Shown: positions 1 to 8,986, counted from the first letter of the stretch. The stretch is DNA of 64,000 bases from Martinezella rhizogenes (GCF_007002745.1 NZ_SGNY01000002.1:186001-250000); one strand, 5' to 3'. The notes: generated from the letters alone by a model not told the origin. A program made the numbers and translations.

Positions 1-836
1 GCCGTCAGATGGCGGAAGTCATGTCGCTGATCATGATGGTCTTCATGGTCGTTCCGGTCATCGCGCCCGGCACCGGCCAGATCGTGCTTTTCTTCGGCAA
101 CTGGCATCTGATCTTTGCCTTCATGGCCGGCATCGCCGCCGTCGTGACGGCCTGGATGTATTTCCGCCTGCCGGAAACCCTGCATCCGGATGATGTCCGT
201 CCTTTCACCGCCCGTTCGGTGCTCGGCGGCTTCAAGATCGTGCTCACCAACCGTATCGCGCTCTGTTATACGCTTTCGAGCACCTTCATCTTCGGCGCGC
301 TGTTCGGCTTCATCAACTCGGCTGAACAGGTCTATAAGGGCATTTATGGCCTCGGCGCCTGGTTTGCGGCGGCCTTTGCCGGCGTTGCGCTGTTCATGGC
401 CTTCTCGTCCTTCATCAATGCAAGGCTGGTCGGCAGGTTCGGCATGCGCAAGCTGTCGCACGGATCGCTGCTCGGCTTCATCGCCATCACCTTTATCTGG
501 CTGGTGGTGCAGGTGGTGGGACCGGAGCCAATGCCCTTTGCCATCTTCATCGTGTTCTTTGCGCTGGCCATGTTCCAGTTCGGCTGGATCGGCTCGAACT
601 TCAACTCGCTCGCCATGGAACCGCTCGGCCATGTTGCCGGCACTGCCTCCTCCGTCATCGGCTTCATGGGAACCGTCGGCGGTTCGCTGATCGGCGCCGG
701 CATCGGCCAGGCTTTCGACGGCACGGCGCTGCCGATGGTGGCCGGCTTCTTCGTCGTCTCCATCATCGGTCTGATCTTCGTGCTGATCGGCGAAAAGGGC
801 ATGCTGTTTCAGGCTCACAACAAGCCGACACGGTGA
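1..836 (+). CDS. MFS multidrug transporter, Bcr/CflA type (3' part only)
   Basis: C-terminal two thirds of a major facilitator superfamily drug/proton antiporter; the open frame runs off the left edge of the window (the frame is open before the first ATG at 9, so that ATG is internal). The segment begins in the helix-5 region with an antiporter motif C-like stretch (PVIAPGTGQ), has the LPETL end-of-helix-6 motif, and then six further hydrophobic helices. Closest in feel to Bcr/CflA-type inner-membrane efflux proteins, which export toxic compounds; the substrate cannot be read from the sequence. A strong terminator follows directly. Confidence 0.8.
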   Translation, partial: RQMAEVMSLIMMVFMVVPVIAPGTGQIVLFFGNWHLIFAFMAGIAAVVTAWMYFRLPETLHPDDVRPFTARSVLGGFKIVLTNRIALCYTLSSTFIFGALFGFINSAEQVYKGIYGLGAWFAAAFAGVALFMAFSSFINARLVGRFGMRKLSHGSLLGFIAITFIWLVVQVVGPEPMPFAIFIVFFALAMFQFGWIGSNFNSLAMEPLGHVAGTASSVIGFMGTVGGSLIGAGIGQAFDGTALPMVAGFFVVSIIGLIFVLIGEKGMLFQAHNKPTR

Positions 837-853
837 GAGCCATTGGAAAAAAG

Positions 854-887
854 AAAGGGCGCGGAATTCTGTTCCGCGCCCTTTTTG
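854..887 (+). terminator. Rho-independent terminator after the MFS gene
   Basis: A 13-bp perfect stem (AAAGGGCGCGGAA at 854-866 pairing with 872-884) with a five-base loop and a following T-run. It lies 17 bases after the MFS stop codon and would end that transcript. Confidence 0.9.
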
Positions 888-916
888 TTTGGATACAAGC
901 TGACCTCATCCACCCG

Positions 917-1031
917 CCGTCACCCCGGGCCTGGTCCGGGGTCCAGCCAGCCCAAGTCCTTGGGCTGAGAAAAGTCTTTCCGCCGCGCAGACGCGCCGCG
1001 GCTGGATGCCGGATCAAGTCCGGCATGACGG
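917..1031. repeat. Palindromic intergenic repeat, family B copy 1 (RIME-like)
   Basis: Nested inverted repeat: the outer arms (CCGTCACCCCGGGCCTGG... and ...CCGGCATGACGG) are imperfect complements, with an inner hairpin CAGCCCAAG/CTTGGGCTG and a second inner CCGCGC-rich hairpin. The core (CCAGCCCAAGTCCTTGGGCT) recurs exactly at 49676-49700. It resembles Rhizobiaceae intergenic mosaic elements; the family name is inference. Confidence 0.75.
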
Positions 1032-1067
1032 TGGAGGGTGTTGCGTCGTCCCCACGAATCTGAAGCT

Positions 1068-1892
1068 TCACACCGTAAAAATCTTCTCGCGCAGCAATTC
1101 CCAGGTCTCCTGATCCGGAGCCAGCAGCAGCCCGCCATCCACATGACGCGGCAGATAGGGCGAACCATCGAGACGGGCAGCATAGGCGCCCGATTCCTGC
1201 GAGATCAACGTACCGGCCAGATGGTCCCACGGCATCAGCTTGTTATACATCAGAAAGTGCATGTGGCCGCCGCAGAACAGGCGGTATTCGTGCGCAGCGC
1301 AGCGATAGCTGGTGAACAGCCGCACATCCGCAAGGTTCATCAAGATCTTGCGGCGTGTTTCCACATCGAAATAACCGGTATTGGCGATGCCGACCATCTG
1401 CGACAGGTGCGGCGCCGTCACCACCGACATCTGCGTCTGGGTACCATCTGCGCCACAAAGCCACGCGCCGGAACCCTTTTCGGCGATTGCCCAGTCATTG
1501 CCCATGGGATCGAAGATCAGACCGGCTACGGTCTCGCCCTTGGAAATGACGCTCATCATCACACCGAAGAGCGGCAGGCCCGACGCGAAATTATAGGTGC
1601 CGTCGATTGGGTCGACCACCACGGTAAGATCGGCATCCGCAAGCTTGCCGAGCAGCGAAGCATCGGCCGCGACGGCCTCTTCGCCGATGAACAGCGCATC
1701 AGGCATGATTTCCTGCACGCGGGCACGTATCAGCCGCTCGGCAGCCTCGTCAGCCTCGGTGACGAGATCGATCGCCTCGGACTTTATCCTGACGTCGCCA
1801 TCGCCCAGATTGCGGAACCGCGGCAGGATTTCCACTGCCGCCGCCTCCTGAAGCGCGTTGGCAAGAGAGGCGATGTCGAGTTCGAGAGCCAT
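1068..1892 (-). CDS. Inositol monophosphatase family protein (first of two tandem paralogues)
   Basis: A 274-residue Mg2+-dependent phosphatase of the IMPase/SuhB/CysQ superfamily. The two family metal-binding motifs are visible: GEE at 70-72 and DPIDGT at 94-99, plus DLVTEAD at 42-48 and a C-terminal WDHLAG. These coordinate the metals and hydrolyse small phosphomonoesters such as inositol-1-phosphate; the true substrate (inositol phosphate, histidinol phosphate or another sugar phosphate) cannot be decided. It lies 29 bp downstream of a paralogue in the same orientation, almost certainly in one transcript. The ATG at 1892 gives the usual family length. Confidence 0.88.
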   Translation of the reverse strand: MALELDIASLANALQEAAAVEILPRFRNLGDGDVRIKSEAIDLVTEADEAAERLIRARVQEIMPDALFIGEEAVAADASLLGKLADADLTVVVDPIDGTYNFASGLPLFGVMMSVISKGETVAGLIFDPMGNDWAIAEKGSGAWLCGADGTQTQMSVVTAPHLSQMVGIANTGYFDVETRRKILMNLADVRLFTSYRCAAHEYRLFCGGHMHFLMYNKLMPWDHLAGTLISQESGAYAARLDGSPYLPRHVDGGLLLAPDQETWELLREKIFTV

Positions 1893-1921
1893 GGGCGATA
1901 TCCTTCCTTGTGATGTACCTG

Positions 1922-2749
1922 CTATAAGGCGACGATTTCCCGTCGCAGCATCTTCCAGCTTTCCCTGTCGGGCGCCGACAGGATGCCGCCCGCCGTCTGT
2001 CCCGGCCGATAGGGCGTATTATCGAAACGGGCTGTGTAACCACCCGCTTCCTGATGAACGAGCACGCCGGCAAGATGATCCCACGGCATCAGCTTTTCAT
2101 GGCCGATGAAATGCAGTTTGCCGGCCGAGGCAAGCCAATATTCATGTGCAGAACAATTCAGCGAAAACGCCATCTTGATCTTCGCCATGTTGGCGGCGAT
2201 GACAGGACGGCGATCCTCGTGGCTGTGGCCCCAGGAAAAAATGCCGACCATCTCGGATAGCGGCGCGGGATCCGCGACCTTGAGCTTGGCCTGCGAGCCG
2301 TTCCTGCGATGGAGATAAGCGCCCTCGCCTTTCAGCGCAACAATGGTGTCGCCCATGACAGGATCATGGATGATGCCCGCCACCGTCTCACCCTTGACGG
2401 TGACTGCAAGCAGCGTGCCGAAAGCGGGAAAGCCGGAAGCGTAATTGAACGTGCCGTCGATCGGATCGATCACGAAGGCAAGCGGCGCATCGGCAAGGGC
2501 GGGAATGACTGATGGGTCCGCCTCATAGGTCTCTTCGCCGACGATGTGAGCTTTCGGAAACCGCTGTAACAGAGCAGCAGTAATCACCTTTTCCGCCAGA
2601 ATATCAGCCTCGGTAACGAGATCGACGGCGGAGGTTTTCTCGGAGATCGCACCTGCATTCAAATTTCGGAAGCGAGGCAGAATTTCCTGGGCGCCGGCAG
2701 CGGCGACGGTGGAAACGAGGAATTCGATATCTTTATCGGAGAGGCTCAT
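1922..2749 (-). CDS. Inositol monophosphatase family protein (second tandem paralogue)
   Basis: A 275-residue IMPase-superfamily phosphatase with GEE at 71-73, DPIDGT at 95-100, DLVTEAD at 43-49 and a C-terminal WDHLAG, so all catalytic metal ligands appear intact. It is clearly related to the gene immediately downstream, with the same motif spacing and shared stretches such as EILPRFRNL, which suggests an old tandem duplication. The start at 2749 (MSLSDKD) is chosen because the in-frame extension upstream is Arg/Pro-rich and runs into the preceding ttcA-like gene. It follows that gene by 19 bp and is probably co-transcribed. Confidence 0.88.
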   Translation of the reverse strand: MSLSDKDIEFLVSTVAAAGAQEILPRFRNLNAGAISEKTSAVDLVTEADILAEKVITAALLQRFPKAHIVGEETYEADPSVIPALADAPLAFVIDPIDGTFNYASGFPAFGTLLAVTVKGETVAGIIHDPVMGDTIVALKGEGAYLHRRNGSQAKLKVADPAPLSEMVGIFSWGHSHEDRRPVIAANMAKIKMAFSLNCSAHEYWLASAGKLHFIGHEKLMPWDHLAGVLVHQEAGGYTARFDNTPYRPGQTAGGILSAPDRESWKMLRREIVAL

Positions 2750-2768
2750 GGCGCGGGGCACTTCTTCA

Positions 2769-3707
2769 TCAGGGAGGGCTGGCCTCACTACGCTCTTCAG
2801 GTGACGCCCCGGTGACAGCAAGCGCCGAAAAATCAAAAAGCCTGGGATCAAGCAGATGCGACGGATTGACGTGGGCAAGCGCCCGCAGCATCACATCCTT
2901 GCGGCCCGGCATGCGCCGTTCGATATCCGCCAGCATCTCTTTCATGGCATTGCGCTGAAGCCCGTCCTGCGAGCCGCAGAGGTCGCAGGGAATGATCGGG
3001 AATTCCATCGCCGCCGCAAATTTCGCCATATCGTCTTCGGCGCAATAGGCAAGCGGGCGCAGGACCATCAGGTCGCCCTCGTCATTCAAAAGCTTCGCCG
3101 GCATGCCGGCGAGACGGCCGCCATGGAAGAAGTTCATGAAAAAGGTCTCGAGAATATCCTCGCGGTGATGGCCGAGCAGCAGCGCGTCACAGCCCTCCTC
3201 CCGCGCGATGCGGTAGAGATTGCCGCGCCGGAGCCGCGAACAGAGCGAACAGTAAGTGCCGCCGGAAGGCACCTTTTCTTTCACCACCGAATAGGTATCG
3301 CGATATTCGATGCGATGCGCGACACCGATCTTCGCCAGATATTCCGGCAGGACGTGCTTGGGAAAATTCGGCTGGCCCTGATCGAGATTGCAGGCCACCA
3401 GTTCCACCGGCAAAAGCCCGCGCCATTTGAGATCAAGCAGCAAGGCCAGAAGACCGTAGCTGTCCTTGCCGCCGGAAAGGCCGACAAGCCAGCGCTTCTG
3501 GCCGTTCAGCATGCCGAAATCTTCAAACGCCTGGCGCACATTGCGCAGCAGCCGCTTGCGCAGCTTGTTGAACGAGACAGACCGCGGCGCATTGTCGAAC
3601 AGCGGATGCGAGCTGCCGTTTTCCTCGGACGCGTCCTGATCCGCCCCGATCGGTGCGGCCCCGGCCTGATCTACAAAGTCATCGATCTTGGTGAGAATGT
3701 TCATCAT
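2769..3707 (-). CDS. ttcA: TtcA-type tRNA 2-thiocytidine biosynthesis protein
   Basis: A 312-residue PP-loop ATPase. SGGKDS at 78-83 is the ATP-pyrophosphatase signature; CSLC at 153-156 and CDLC at 241-244 are the two CxxC pairs typical of TtcA, which bind an Fe-S cluster and transfer sulfur to C32 of certain tRNAs. The N-terminal 40 residues are an acidic extension. Start chosen at the ATG-ATG pair at 3707; upstream codons in the frame give an Arg/Trp-rich, non-protein-like stretch. It lies 61 bp downstream of glsA and 19 bp upstream of the phosphatase gene, in one direction. Confidence 0.88.
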   Translation of the reverse strand: MMNILTKIDDFVDQAGAAPIGADQDASEENGSSHPLFDNAPRSVSFNKLRKRLLRNVRQAFEDFGMLNGQKRWLVGLSGGKDSYGLLALLLDLKWRGLLPVELVACNLDQGQPNFPKHVLPEYLAKIGVAHRIEYRDTYSVVKEKVPSGGTYCSLCSRLRRGNLYRIAREEGCDALLLGHHREDILETFFMNFFHGGRLAGMPAKLLNDEGDLMVLRPLAYCAEDDMAKFAAAMEFPIIPCDLCGSQDGLQRNAMKEMLADIERRMPGRKDVMLRALAHVNPSHLLDPRLFDFSALAVTGASPEERSEASPP

Positions 3708-3768
3708 CCGCTCGCTCCGGCACGACTGCCGTTCTTCATGCAGGCAATGCCCCCATCCGCTGGCAATA

Positions 3769-4698
3769 TCAAGCCCCGAATACCGACCAGCCGGTTTTCG
3801 TCGCCAGCAATTCCAGCGCCTGTGACCCGAGCGCCGAATTACCCACCTTGTTGAGACCCGGCGACCAGACCGCGATCGACGCATTGCCCGGTGCCACCGC
3901 CATGATGCCGCCGCCGACACCGCTCTTGCCCGGCAGGCCGACATGATAGGCGAAATCGCCCGATCCGTCATAATGGCCACAGGTCAGCATCAGCGCATTG
4001 ATGCGCCGCGCCCGGCGGTCCGAGACGACCGTGTGGCCGGTCAGCGGATTGCGGCCGCGATTGGCGAGGAAAAGCCCGGCACGGGATAGCTGGGCGCAGG
4101 TCATGGAAAGCGCGCACTGATGGAAATAAACGCCGAGCGTATGTTCCACGGGATGGTGCAGATTGCCGAAGGAACGCATGAAATTGGCAAGCGCGAAATT
4201 GCGGAAACCCGTCGCCTGCTCGGATTTTGCCACCGTGTCGTCAATGCTGATCGTGTCATCGTCCGCGAGATAACGCACGAAGCGCAGAAGCTCGCCGATC
4301 GCCTCACGCGGCTGGTGGCCGGAAAGAACGATATCGGTCACCACGATTGCGCCGGCATTCACGAAGGGATTGCGCGGGATGCCGTGCTCATGTTCCAGCT
4401 GGACGATGGAGTTGAAGGAAGAGCCTGAAGGTTCGCGCCCCACCCGGTTCCACACCGTCTCGCCGGCCTTGCCGAGCGCCAGCGTCAGCATGAAGACCTT
4501 GGAAATGCTCTGGATCGAAAACGGCACAAGCGCATTGCCGGCCGTATAGGTGGTTCCATCGACGGTGGTGATGGCGATGCCGAACTGGTTGGGATCGACC
4601 TTGGCAAGTTCGGGAATGTAATCCGCAACCTTCCCCTCGCCCAGTCTTGGCAGCATGCTGTCATAGATGGAATCGACGATCGCCTGAATATCCTGCAT
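3769..4698 (-). CDS. glsA: Glutaminase
   Basis: A 309-residue serine-dependent glutaminase (beta-lactamase-like fold) that deamidates L-glutamine to glutamate plus ammonia in the cytosol. The catalytic S-x-x-K is seen as SISK at 64-67 within [11 protein letters not shown]; other family blocks are [22 protein letters not shown] and the C-terminal [12 protein letters not shown]. The length equals the bacterial GlsA norm. It is separated from rpsD by a bidirectional terminator, so it has its own promoter or relies on read-through; the tight spacing to ttcA suggests the two are transcribed together. Confidence 0.93.
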   Translation of the reverse strand: MQDIQAIVDSIYDSMLPRLGEGKVADYIPELAKVDPNQFGIAITTVDGTTYTAGNALVPFSIQSISKVFMLTLALGKAGETVWNRVGREPSGSSFNSIVQLEHEHGIPRNPFVNAGAIVVTDIVLSGHQPREAIGELLRFVRYLADDDTISIDDTVAKSEQATGFRNFALANFMRSFGNLHHPVEHTLGVYFHQCALSMTCAQLSRAGLFLANRGRNPLTGHTVVSDRRARRINALMLTCGHYDGSGDFAYHVGLPGKSGVGGGIMAVAPGNASIAVWSPGLNKVGNSALGSQALELLATKTGWSVFGA

Positions 4699-4722
4699 GC
4701 AAAGCCTTCCCCAGCAAACAAA

Positions 4723-4746
4723 AAAGCCGCCCCGAGGGGCGGCTTT
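4723..4746 (-). terminator. Terminator between rpsD and glsA
   Basis: A perfect 11-bp inverted repeat (AAAGCCGCCCC, loop GA, then its complement) 21 bp downstream of the rpsD stop, with A/T tracts on both sides. It should end rpsD transcription and may work in both directions. Confidence 0.85.
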
Positions 4747-4767
4747 CTCAATACTGAAACGCGTCGA

Positions 4768-5385
4768 TTAACGCGAGTAGAATTCGACGACCAGATGCGG
4801 TTCCATGACGACCGGGTACGGAACGTCGGAAAGCGACGGAACGCGGGCGTAGGTCGCAACCATCTTGTTGTGATCGACTTCGATGTAGTCAGGAACGTCA
4901 CGCTCTGCGAGCTGAACGGCTTCAAGAACCGTAACCAGCTGCTTGGACTTCTGACGAACTTCGATGACGTCGCCAGCCTTGCAACGGTAAGAACCGATGT
5001 TGACGCGAACGCCGTTAACCGTGACGTGGCCATGGTTGATGAACTGGCGCGATGCGAAAACGGTCGGAACGAACTTGGCGCGGTAGACGATGGCGTCCAG
5101 ACGCGATTCGAGCAGGCCGATCAGGTTCTCGGAAGTGTCACCCTTGCGACGGTTTGCTTCGTCGAAAGTGGCGCGGAACTGCTTTTCGCGCAGTTCGCCG
5201 TAGTAGCCCTTGAGCTTCTGCTTGGCGCGCAGCTGCGTGCCGAAGTCGCTCATCTTGCCCTTGCGGCGCTGGCCGTGCTGGCCCGGGCCGTATTCGCGGC
5301 GGTTAACCGGGGACTTCGGACGACCCCAGATGTTTTCGCCCATGCGGCGGTCAATTTTGTACTTAGCCGATTCGCGCTTGCTCAT
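4768..5385 (-). CDS. rpsD: 30S ribosomal protein S4
   Basis: A 205-residue small-subunit primary assembly protein binding 16S rRNA. It starts [16 protein letters not shown], with the alphaproteobacterial basic N-terminal block ([11 protein letters not shown]), and carries the S4 RNA-binding domain at about residues 95-160 ([24 protein letters not shown]). It is a monocistronic gene here, outside the usual alpha operon, as is common in alphaproteobacteria. Codon choice is strongly biased (CGT, CTG, GTT), as expected for a highly expressed gene. Confidence 0.98.
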   Translation of the reverse strand: MSKRESAKYKIDRRMGENIWGRPKSPVNRREYGPGQHGQRRKGKMSDFGTQLRAKQKLKGYYGELREKQFRATFDEANRRKGDTSENLIGLLESRLDAIVYRAKFVPTVFASRQFINHGHVTVNGVRVNIGSYRCKAGDVIEVRQKSKQLVTVLEAVQLAERDVPDYIEVDHNKMVATYARVPSLSDVPYPVVMEPHLVVEFYSR

Positions 5386-5837
5386 CGTATTTCCTTCTCA
5401 AAAGGTTATGCCGGTCTGTTGCCAAACCGGTTTAAGGAAACACGCCCTCCTCTGAAGCCCGTTTCAGGGCCTCTGACAGGCTTCTCACATGCAAATGGAG
5501 AAACCACGGGACATGTCGGTGATATTGACCGCCGAACGTCAGCCTTTAAACTGCAAGGCAGTCAACAAAACACACCGGACATCACTGCCCGGCGTTGGGG
5601 CGGCTTCTATAGTCGTTTTACAAATTTGTCAAACAGCGCCTGCCGATTTTTTTCTTGGACCTCCCCTTGAAAACATCGAGCGGCCACCCATCTACCCATC
5701 GTGATCAGAACTCGGGCCCCTCTGACGTGTTACCGGACAACACGTGATGTCGAGTTTCTTTAGGTTGGGGCCCACGTATATTCTTGACACACGTTCCCCA
5801 TCCGCAAAGCCAACCTCGTCCGGCTAAAGGTTGACTG
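5386..5837. other. 452-bp gene-free region between rpsD and the TerC gene
   Basis: Divergent promoter region. The rpsD-proximal half (to about 5650) shows no convincing gene. The terC-proximal half holds the structured leader described separately and, after it, a TTGACA at 5784-5789 with no good -10 partner at normal spacing. TATATT at 5777-5782 could be a -10 but lies inside or just after the hairpins. Confidence 0.6.
5710..5773 (+). promoter_or_regulatory. Structured leader of the TerC-family gene, potential pseudoknot
   Basis: Three complementary pairs in 64 bases: ACTCG 5710-5714 with CGAGT 5751-5755; ACGTGTT 5725-5731 with AACACGT 5739-5745 (7-base loop); and GGGCCCC 5714-5720 with GGGGCCC 5767-5773. 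The first pair encloses GGGCCCC, whose partner lies outside it, so the pairs together form an H-type pseudoknot, sharing only base 5714. It sits 65 bp before the start codon of a TerC-family gene, a class often controlled by metal or pH riboswitches. No match to the yybP-ykoY consensus was found. The RNA role is inference. Confidence 0.5.
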
Positions 5838-6821
5838 ATGGAGTTTCTCCTCAACGATTTTCTCGGTACCCCCACATGGATGTGGGCGGTCTTCATTTCT
5901 CTTGTCCTTGGCCTCCTGGCGCTCGATCTCGGCGTGCTGCACAAGAATTCCAAGGAAATCGGCATTCGCGAAAGCCTGCTGATGTCCGGCTTTTACATCG
6001 CCATCGGTTTGGCCTTCGGCGGCTGGATCTGGTATCAGTCCGGCCAGCAATCTGCGATGGAATATGTCACCGGCTTCGTGGTCGAAAAAAGCCTGGCGAT
6101 GGACAATATCTTCATCATCGCCATGATCTTCTCTTATTTCGCCATTCCCCGTCAGTACCAGCATCGTGTGCTGCTCTGGGGTATCCTCGGCGTCATCATC
6201 CTGCGCGGCATCATGATCGCCGGCGGTGCGGCCATCGTCGAAAACTTCCACTGGGTGCTTTATCTCTTTGCGGCCTTCCTCGTCTTCACGGGCCTCAAGA
6301 TGCTGTTCTCGTCCGACCATGACGAGGCCGATATCGGCAACAACCGCATCCTGAAGTTCCTGCGCAACCGCCTTCCGGTGACGGAGAAGCTGCATGGCGA
6401 GAAGTTCTTCGTCAAGGAAACGGATGCGACCACCGGCAAGCTGAAAACCTTCGTGACGCCGCTCTTCCTGGCGCTCATCATGGTTGAAATCGCCGACCTG
6501 ATCTTCGCGGTCGATTCGATCCCGGCGATCTTCGCGATCACCACCGATCCGTTTATCGTCTACACCTCGAACATCTTCGCGATTCTTGGCCTGCGCGCCC
6601 TCTATTTTGCGCTCGCCGCCCTGATCCACCGCTTCGCTTATCTGAAATATGCGCTGGCTGCGGTACTGGTCTTCGTCGGTTCGAAAATCTTCGTCGCCGA
6701 TATGCTCGGCATCGCCAAGATCCCGCCCGCCGTCTCACTCGGCGTCACGGTCGCCATCCTCGCAACCGGCATCATCGGTTCGCTGATCGCGACACGCAAG
6801 GAAGTGAAGGCAGTCGAGTAA
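5838..6821 (+). CDS. TerC family integral membrane protein
   Basis: A 327-residue inner-membrane protein of the TerC/Alx family, with about eight or nine hydrophobic helices. Conserved acidic membrane residues are seen in FVVEKSLAMDNIF and ADLIFAVDSIPAIFAIT, the two E/D motifs typical of the family; the central cytosolic loop (about 155-205) is charged. Family members are tied to manganese export, metal loading of exported proteins or tellurite resistance. AAAGG lies eight bases before the ATG. The upstream leader suggests post-transcriptional control; a strong terminator follows. Confidence 0.92.
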   Translation: MEFLLNDFLGTPTWMWAVFISLVLGLLALDLGVLHKNSKEIGIRESLLMSGFYIAIGLAFGGWIWYQSGQQSAMEYVTGFVVEKSLAMDNIFIIAMIFSYFAIPRQYQHRVLLWGILGVIILRGIMIAGGAAIVENFHWVLYLFAAFLVFTGLKMLFSSDHDEADIGNNRILKFLRNRLPVTEKLHGEKFFVKETDATTGKLKTFVTPLFLALIMVEIADLIFAVDSIPAIFAITTDPFIVYTSNIFAILGLRALYFALAALIHRFAYLKYALAAVLVFVGSKIFVADMLGIAKIPPAVSLGVTVAILATGIIGSLIATRKEVKAVE

Positions 6822-6832
6822 TGATGAGCAAG

Positions 6833-6864
6833 GAGGAGGCGGTGACGCCTCCTCTTTCTTTTTT
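6833..6864 (+). terminator. Terminator after the TerC gene
   Basis: A 9-bp stem (GAGGAGGCG at 6833-6841 with 6846-6854), GTGA loop and a T-rich tail, 11 bases after the stop codon. Confidence 0.9.
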
Positions 6865-6946
6865 GATAGTGAAAATATAAACTTCGTACTATTGCTGCCG
6901 AGACGAAAATCTATTTGCTCCGATATAAGAAACTCATTGCGTTAAA

Positions 6947-7465
6947 ATGACCTTTGAACCCGTAGATCAGGCCATTTCCGAACAGAAATTCTGGCGCGCG
7001 AAGGAAATCCTTCAAGGCAGGCTCAGCCATCCTGAAGTCAATCTGGCGCTCTTTCAAAAATATGGCGAAGTGCTGCTTGAGATGAATGATCTCATCGAAG
7101 CGGGGCGTATGTTGTTCTGCTCGGGCGCAAGGGACGAGCGCTTCCGGGAAGCGATTGATATCTTCCTCTCAAGAAATGACAGGCGCGAACCGCAACGCTT
7201 TCTGGCGCAGTTGCCCTCTTCCATGAGACGGCAACGGCATCTGGCGGAGTTTATCGCTTCGCCGGAATTCGAACGCAGCGGATGGACCGCCGCGCAGCTC
7301 TCCCACATCCTTCCAATACAAACGGATATCGGCGCTCGTCCCTATCAACGGTCGCATCGCATGACCTCGATATTGGTGATCGTCTCTTTGGTTTGCGTCC
7401 TGGCCCTCAGCCTTGTCGGCCTATACACGACAATCGGCTCCGCAATGCGGCTTTTTGCAGAATAG
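6947..7465 (+). CDS. Hypothetical protein with C-terminal membrane anchor
   Basis: A 172-residue protein not recognised as a named family. The N-terminal about 110 residues look helical and soluble, with TPR-like spacing (FWRAKEILQGRL, FQKYGEVLLEMNDLIEAGRMLF). One transmembrane helix lies near the C-terminus (SILVIVSLVCVLALSLVGLY, about 142-161), leaving a short tail: a tail-anchored arrangement. The weak ribosome-binding region and lower GC just upstream are compatible with low expression. It converges with the HerA-like gene, with only 3 bp between stop codons. Confidence 0.65.
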   Translation: MTFEPVDQAISEQKFWRAKEILQGRLSHPEVNLALFQKYGEVLLEMNDLIEAGRMLFCSGARDERFREAIDIFLSRNDRREPQRFLAQLPSSMRRQRHLAEFIASPEFERSGWTAAQLSHILPIQTDIGARPYQRSHRMTSILVIVSLVCVLALSLVGLYTTIGSAMRLFAE

Positions 7466-7468
7466 CGA

Positions 7469-8986
7469 TTACTCCGCCGCAAGCCGCGTATCATCCTCAG
7501 CCGCATCCGCATCGCCGGGTGCAGTTTTTGCGTCGAGATCGGGAAACGCCACGATGCGCTTTCCGGAGAAATCGGCATGCACCACCACGAGCTCCTTCTC
7601 CTCGAAATAACCGAGGAGGCGCCGCGCGCGGCGGGCGGAATGGGTGCCATAGGCCCGGGCAATGCGGGCATCCGACGGACAAGGCTCTTCACCCAGCGCC
7701 GCCTTGACGAGCAGCAGGAAGACCCCCTGCAGATCATCGGAAACCGACATCGACAATTCCAGCGCCTTTTCCCAGCCTTCGCTTGCCGCCATCGCCGCAT
7801 CCACACCGGAGCGGGCAATCGCCACCTGCCGGCGGAATTCCGCCAGCGTCATTGGCGTGCCGGGAATACGGCGCATACGGGCGCGCACCAGAAAATCCTG
7901 ATAAAGCACGGCATCCGTGCGATAGGCCGATTGCGGATCGTCGAGAATTTCCACAAGAACCGCACCGATCTTTTCCTCACGCTCTTCCGGCGTCAGTTCC
8001 GGCTGACCTGCGCGCGGCGATTGCTCCGGTGTAGGGCCGACGGCGGCGGGTGTGGAACGGGAAAGCTCTGCCAGAATGTCCGTGGTCGGACGCGGCGCGG
8101 GCGGCGTACGGCGCACGGCGGCGCGCGTGAATTCTTCCGGGTCCGGCGTGAAGATCAGGTCTTCCACATCCTGGGGCGCATCCGGTAGCGGCATCAGCTT
8201 TGGCGAGGATGAGCGCGCCGAGGTCTCCACCGCTCCAATGACGATGGGCAGCGGGCGACGTGAGAGCGCCGGGCCGAGCGCCACGAAATTGCCGCGCTGC
8301 AGATCGCGGAACATTTCCGCCTGTCGCCGATCCATGCCAAGAAGGTCAGCCGCGCGCGCCATGTCGATATCGAGAAAGGTGCGGCCCATCAGGAAGTTCG
8401 AGGCTTCCGCTGCCACGTTCTTGGCAAGCTTCGCCAGACGCTGCGTGGCGATGACGCCGGCAAGACCGCGCTTACGGCCACGGCACATCAGATTGGTCAT
8501 GGCGCCCAGCGACGCCTTGCGCGCATCTTCCGTCACTTCACCAGCAACGGAGGGCGCAAACATCTGCGCCTCATCCACCACCACAAGCACGGGATACCAG
8601 AATTCGCGGTCGGCATCGAACAGGCCGTTGAGGAAGGCGGCTGCGGCCCGCATCTGCTGTTCGACATCAAGGCCTTCCAGCGTCAGCACGCATGAAACGC
8701 GGTGCTGGCGAATGCGGTTGGCAATGCCGGCAAGCTCGGCTTCCGTGCGTTCGCCATCCACCACCACATGGCCGAACCTGTCGGAAAGCGTGACGAAATC
8801 GCCCTCGGGATCGATGATGACCTGCTGCACCCATGGCGCCGATTGCTCCAGCAGCCGGCGCAGCAGATGCGACTTGCCGGAACCGGAATTGCCCTGCACC
8901 AGCAAACGCGTCGCAAGCAATTCCTCGATATCGAGCTTGGCCTGCTGCCCGCCCGATAGGGTCCCCATGTCGATGCCGACCTGCAA
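7469..8986 (-). CDS. HerA/DUF87-like ATP-binding protein
   Basis: A 505-residue P-loop ATPase of the HerA/FtsK-like clan. Walker A GNSGSGKS is at 32-39, Walker B VLVVVDEAQ at about 133-141, and a downstream IATQRLAKLAKNV resembles the arginine-finger/sensor region. The C-terminal half is Pro-rich (about 285-330) and then helical. Relatives are annotated only as ATPases; the cellular role is unknown. The start is a TTG at 8986, with GAGGA eight bases upstream; the first in-frame ATG (8968) lacks such a site and would remove six residues. No NurA-like nuclease is adjacent. Confidence 0.78.
   Translation of the reverse strand: MQVGIDMGTLSGGQQAKLDIEELLATRLLVQGNSGSGKSHLLRRLLEQSAPWVQQVIIDPEGDFVTLSDRFGHVVVDGERTEAELAGIANRIRQHRVSCVLTLEGLDVEQQMRAAAAFLNGLFDADREFWYPVLVVVDEAQMFAPSVAGEVTEDARKASLGAMTNLMCRGRKRGLAGVIATQRLAKLAKNVAAEASNFLMGRTFLDIDMARAADLLGMDRRQAEMFRDLQRGNFVALGPALSRRPLPIVIGAVETSARSSSPKLMPLPDAPQDVEDLIFTPDPEEFTRAAVRRTPPAPRPTTDILAELSRSTPAAVGPTPEQSPRAGQPELTPEEREEKIGAVLVEILDDPQSAYRTDAVLYQDFLVRARMRRIPGTPMTLAEFRRQVAIARSGVDAAMAASEGWEKALELSMSVSDDLQGVFLLLVKAALGEEPCPSDARIARAYGTHSARRARRLLGYFEEKELVVVHADFSGKRIVAFPDLDAKTAPGDADAAEDDTRLAAE

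Noticed and set aside
1038-1913. Long plus-strand frame across the first IMPase gene
   Set aside because: Antisense of a gene with intact catalytic motifs; the translated product is His/Arg-rich with no recognisable fold.
5700-5837. yybP-ykoY (manganese) riboswitch before the TerC gene
   Set aside because: Expected from gene family, but the conserved loop sequences of that riboswitch were not found; reported instead as an unclassified structured leader.
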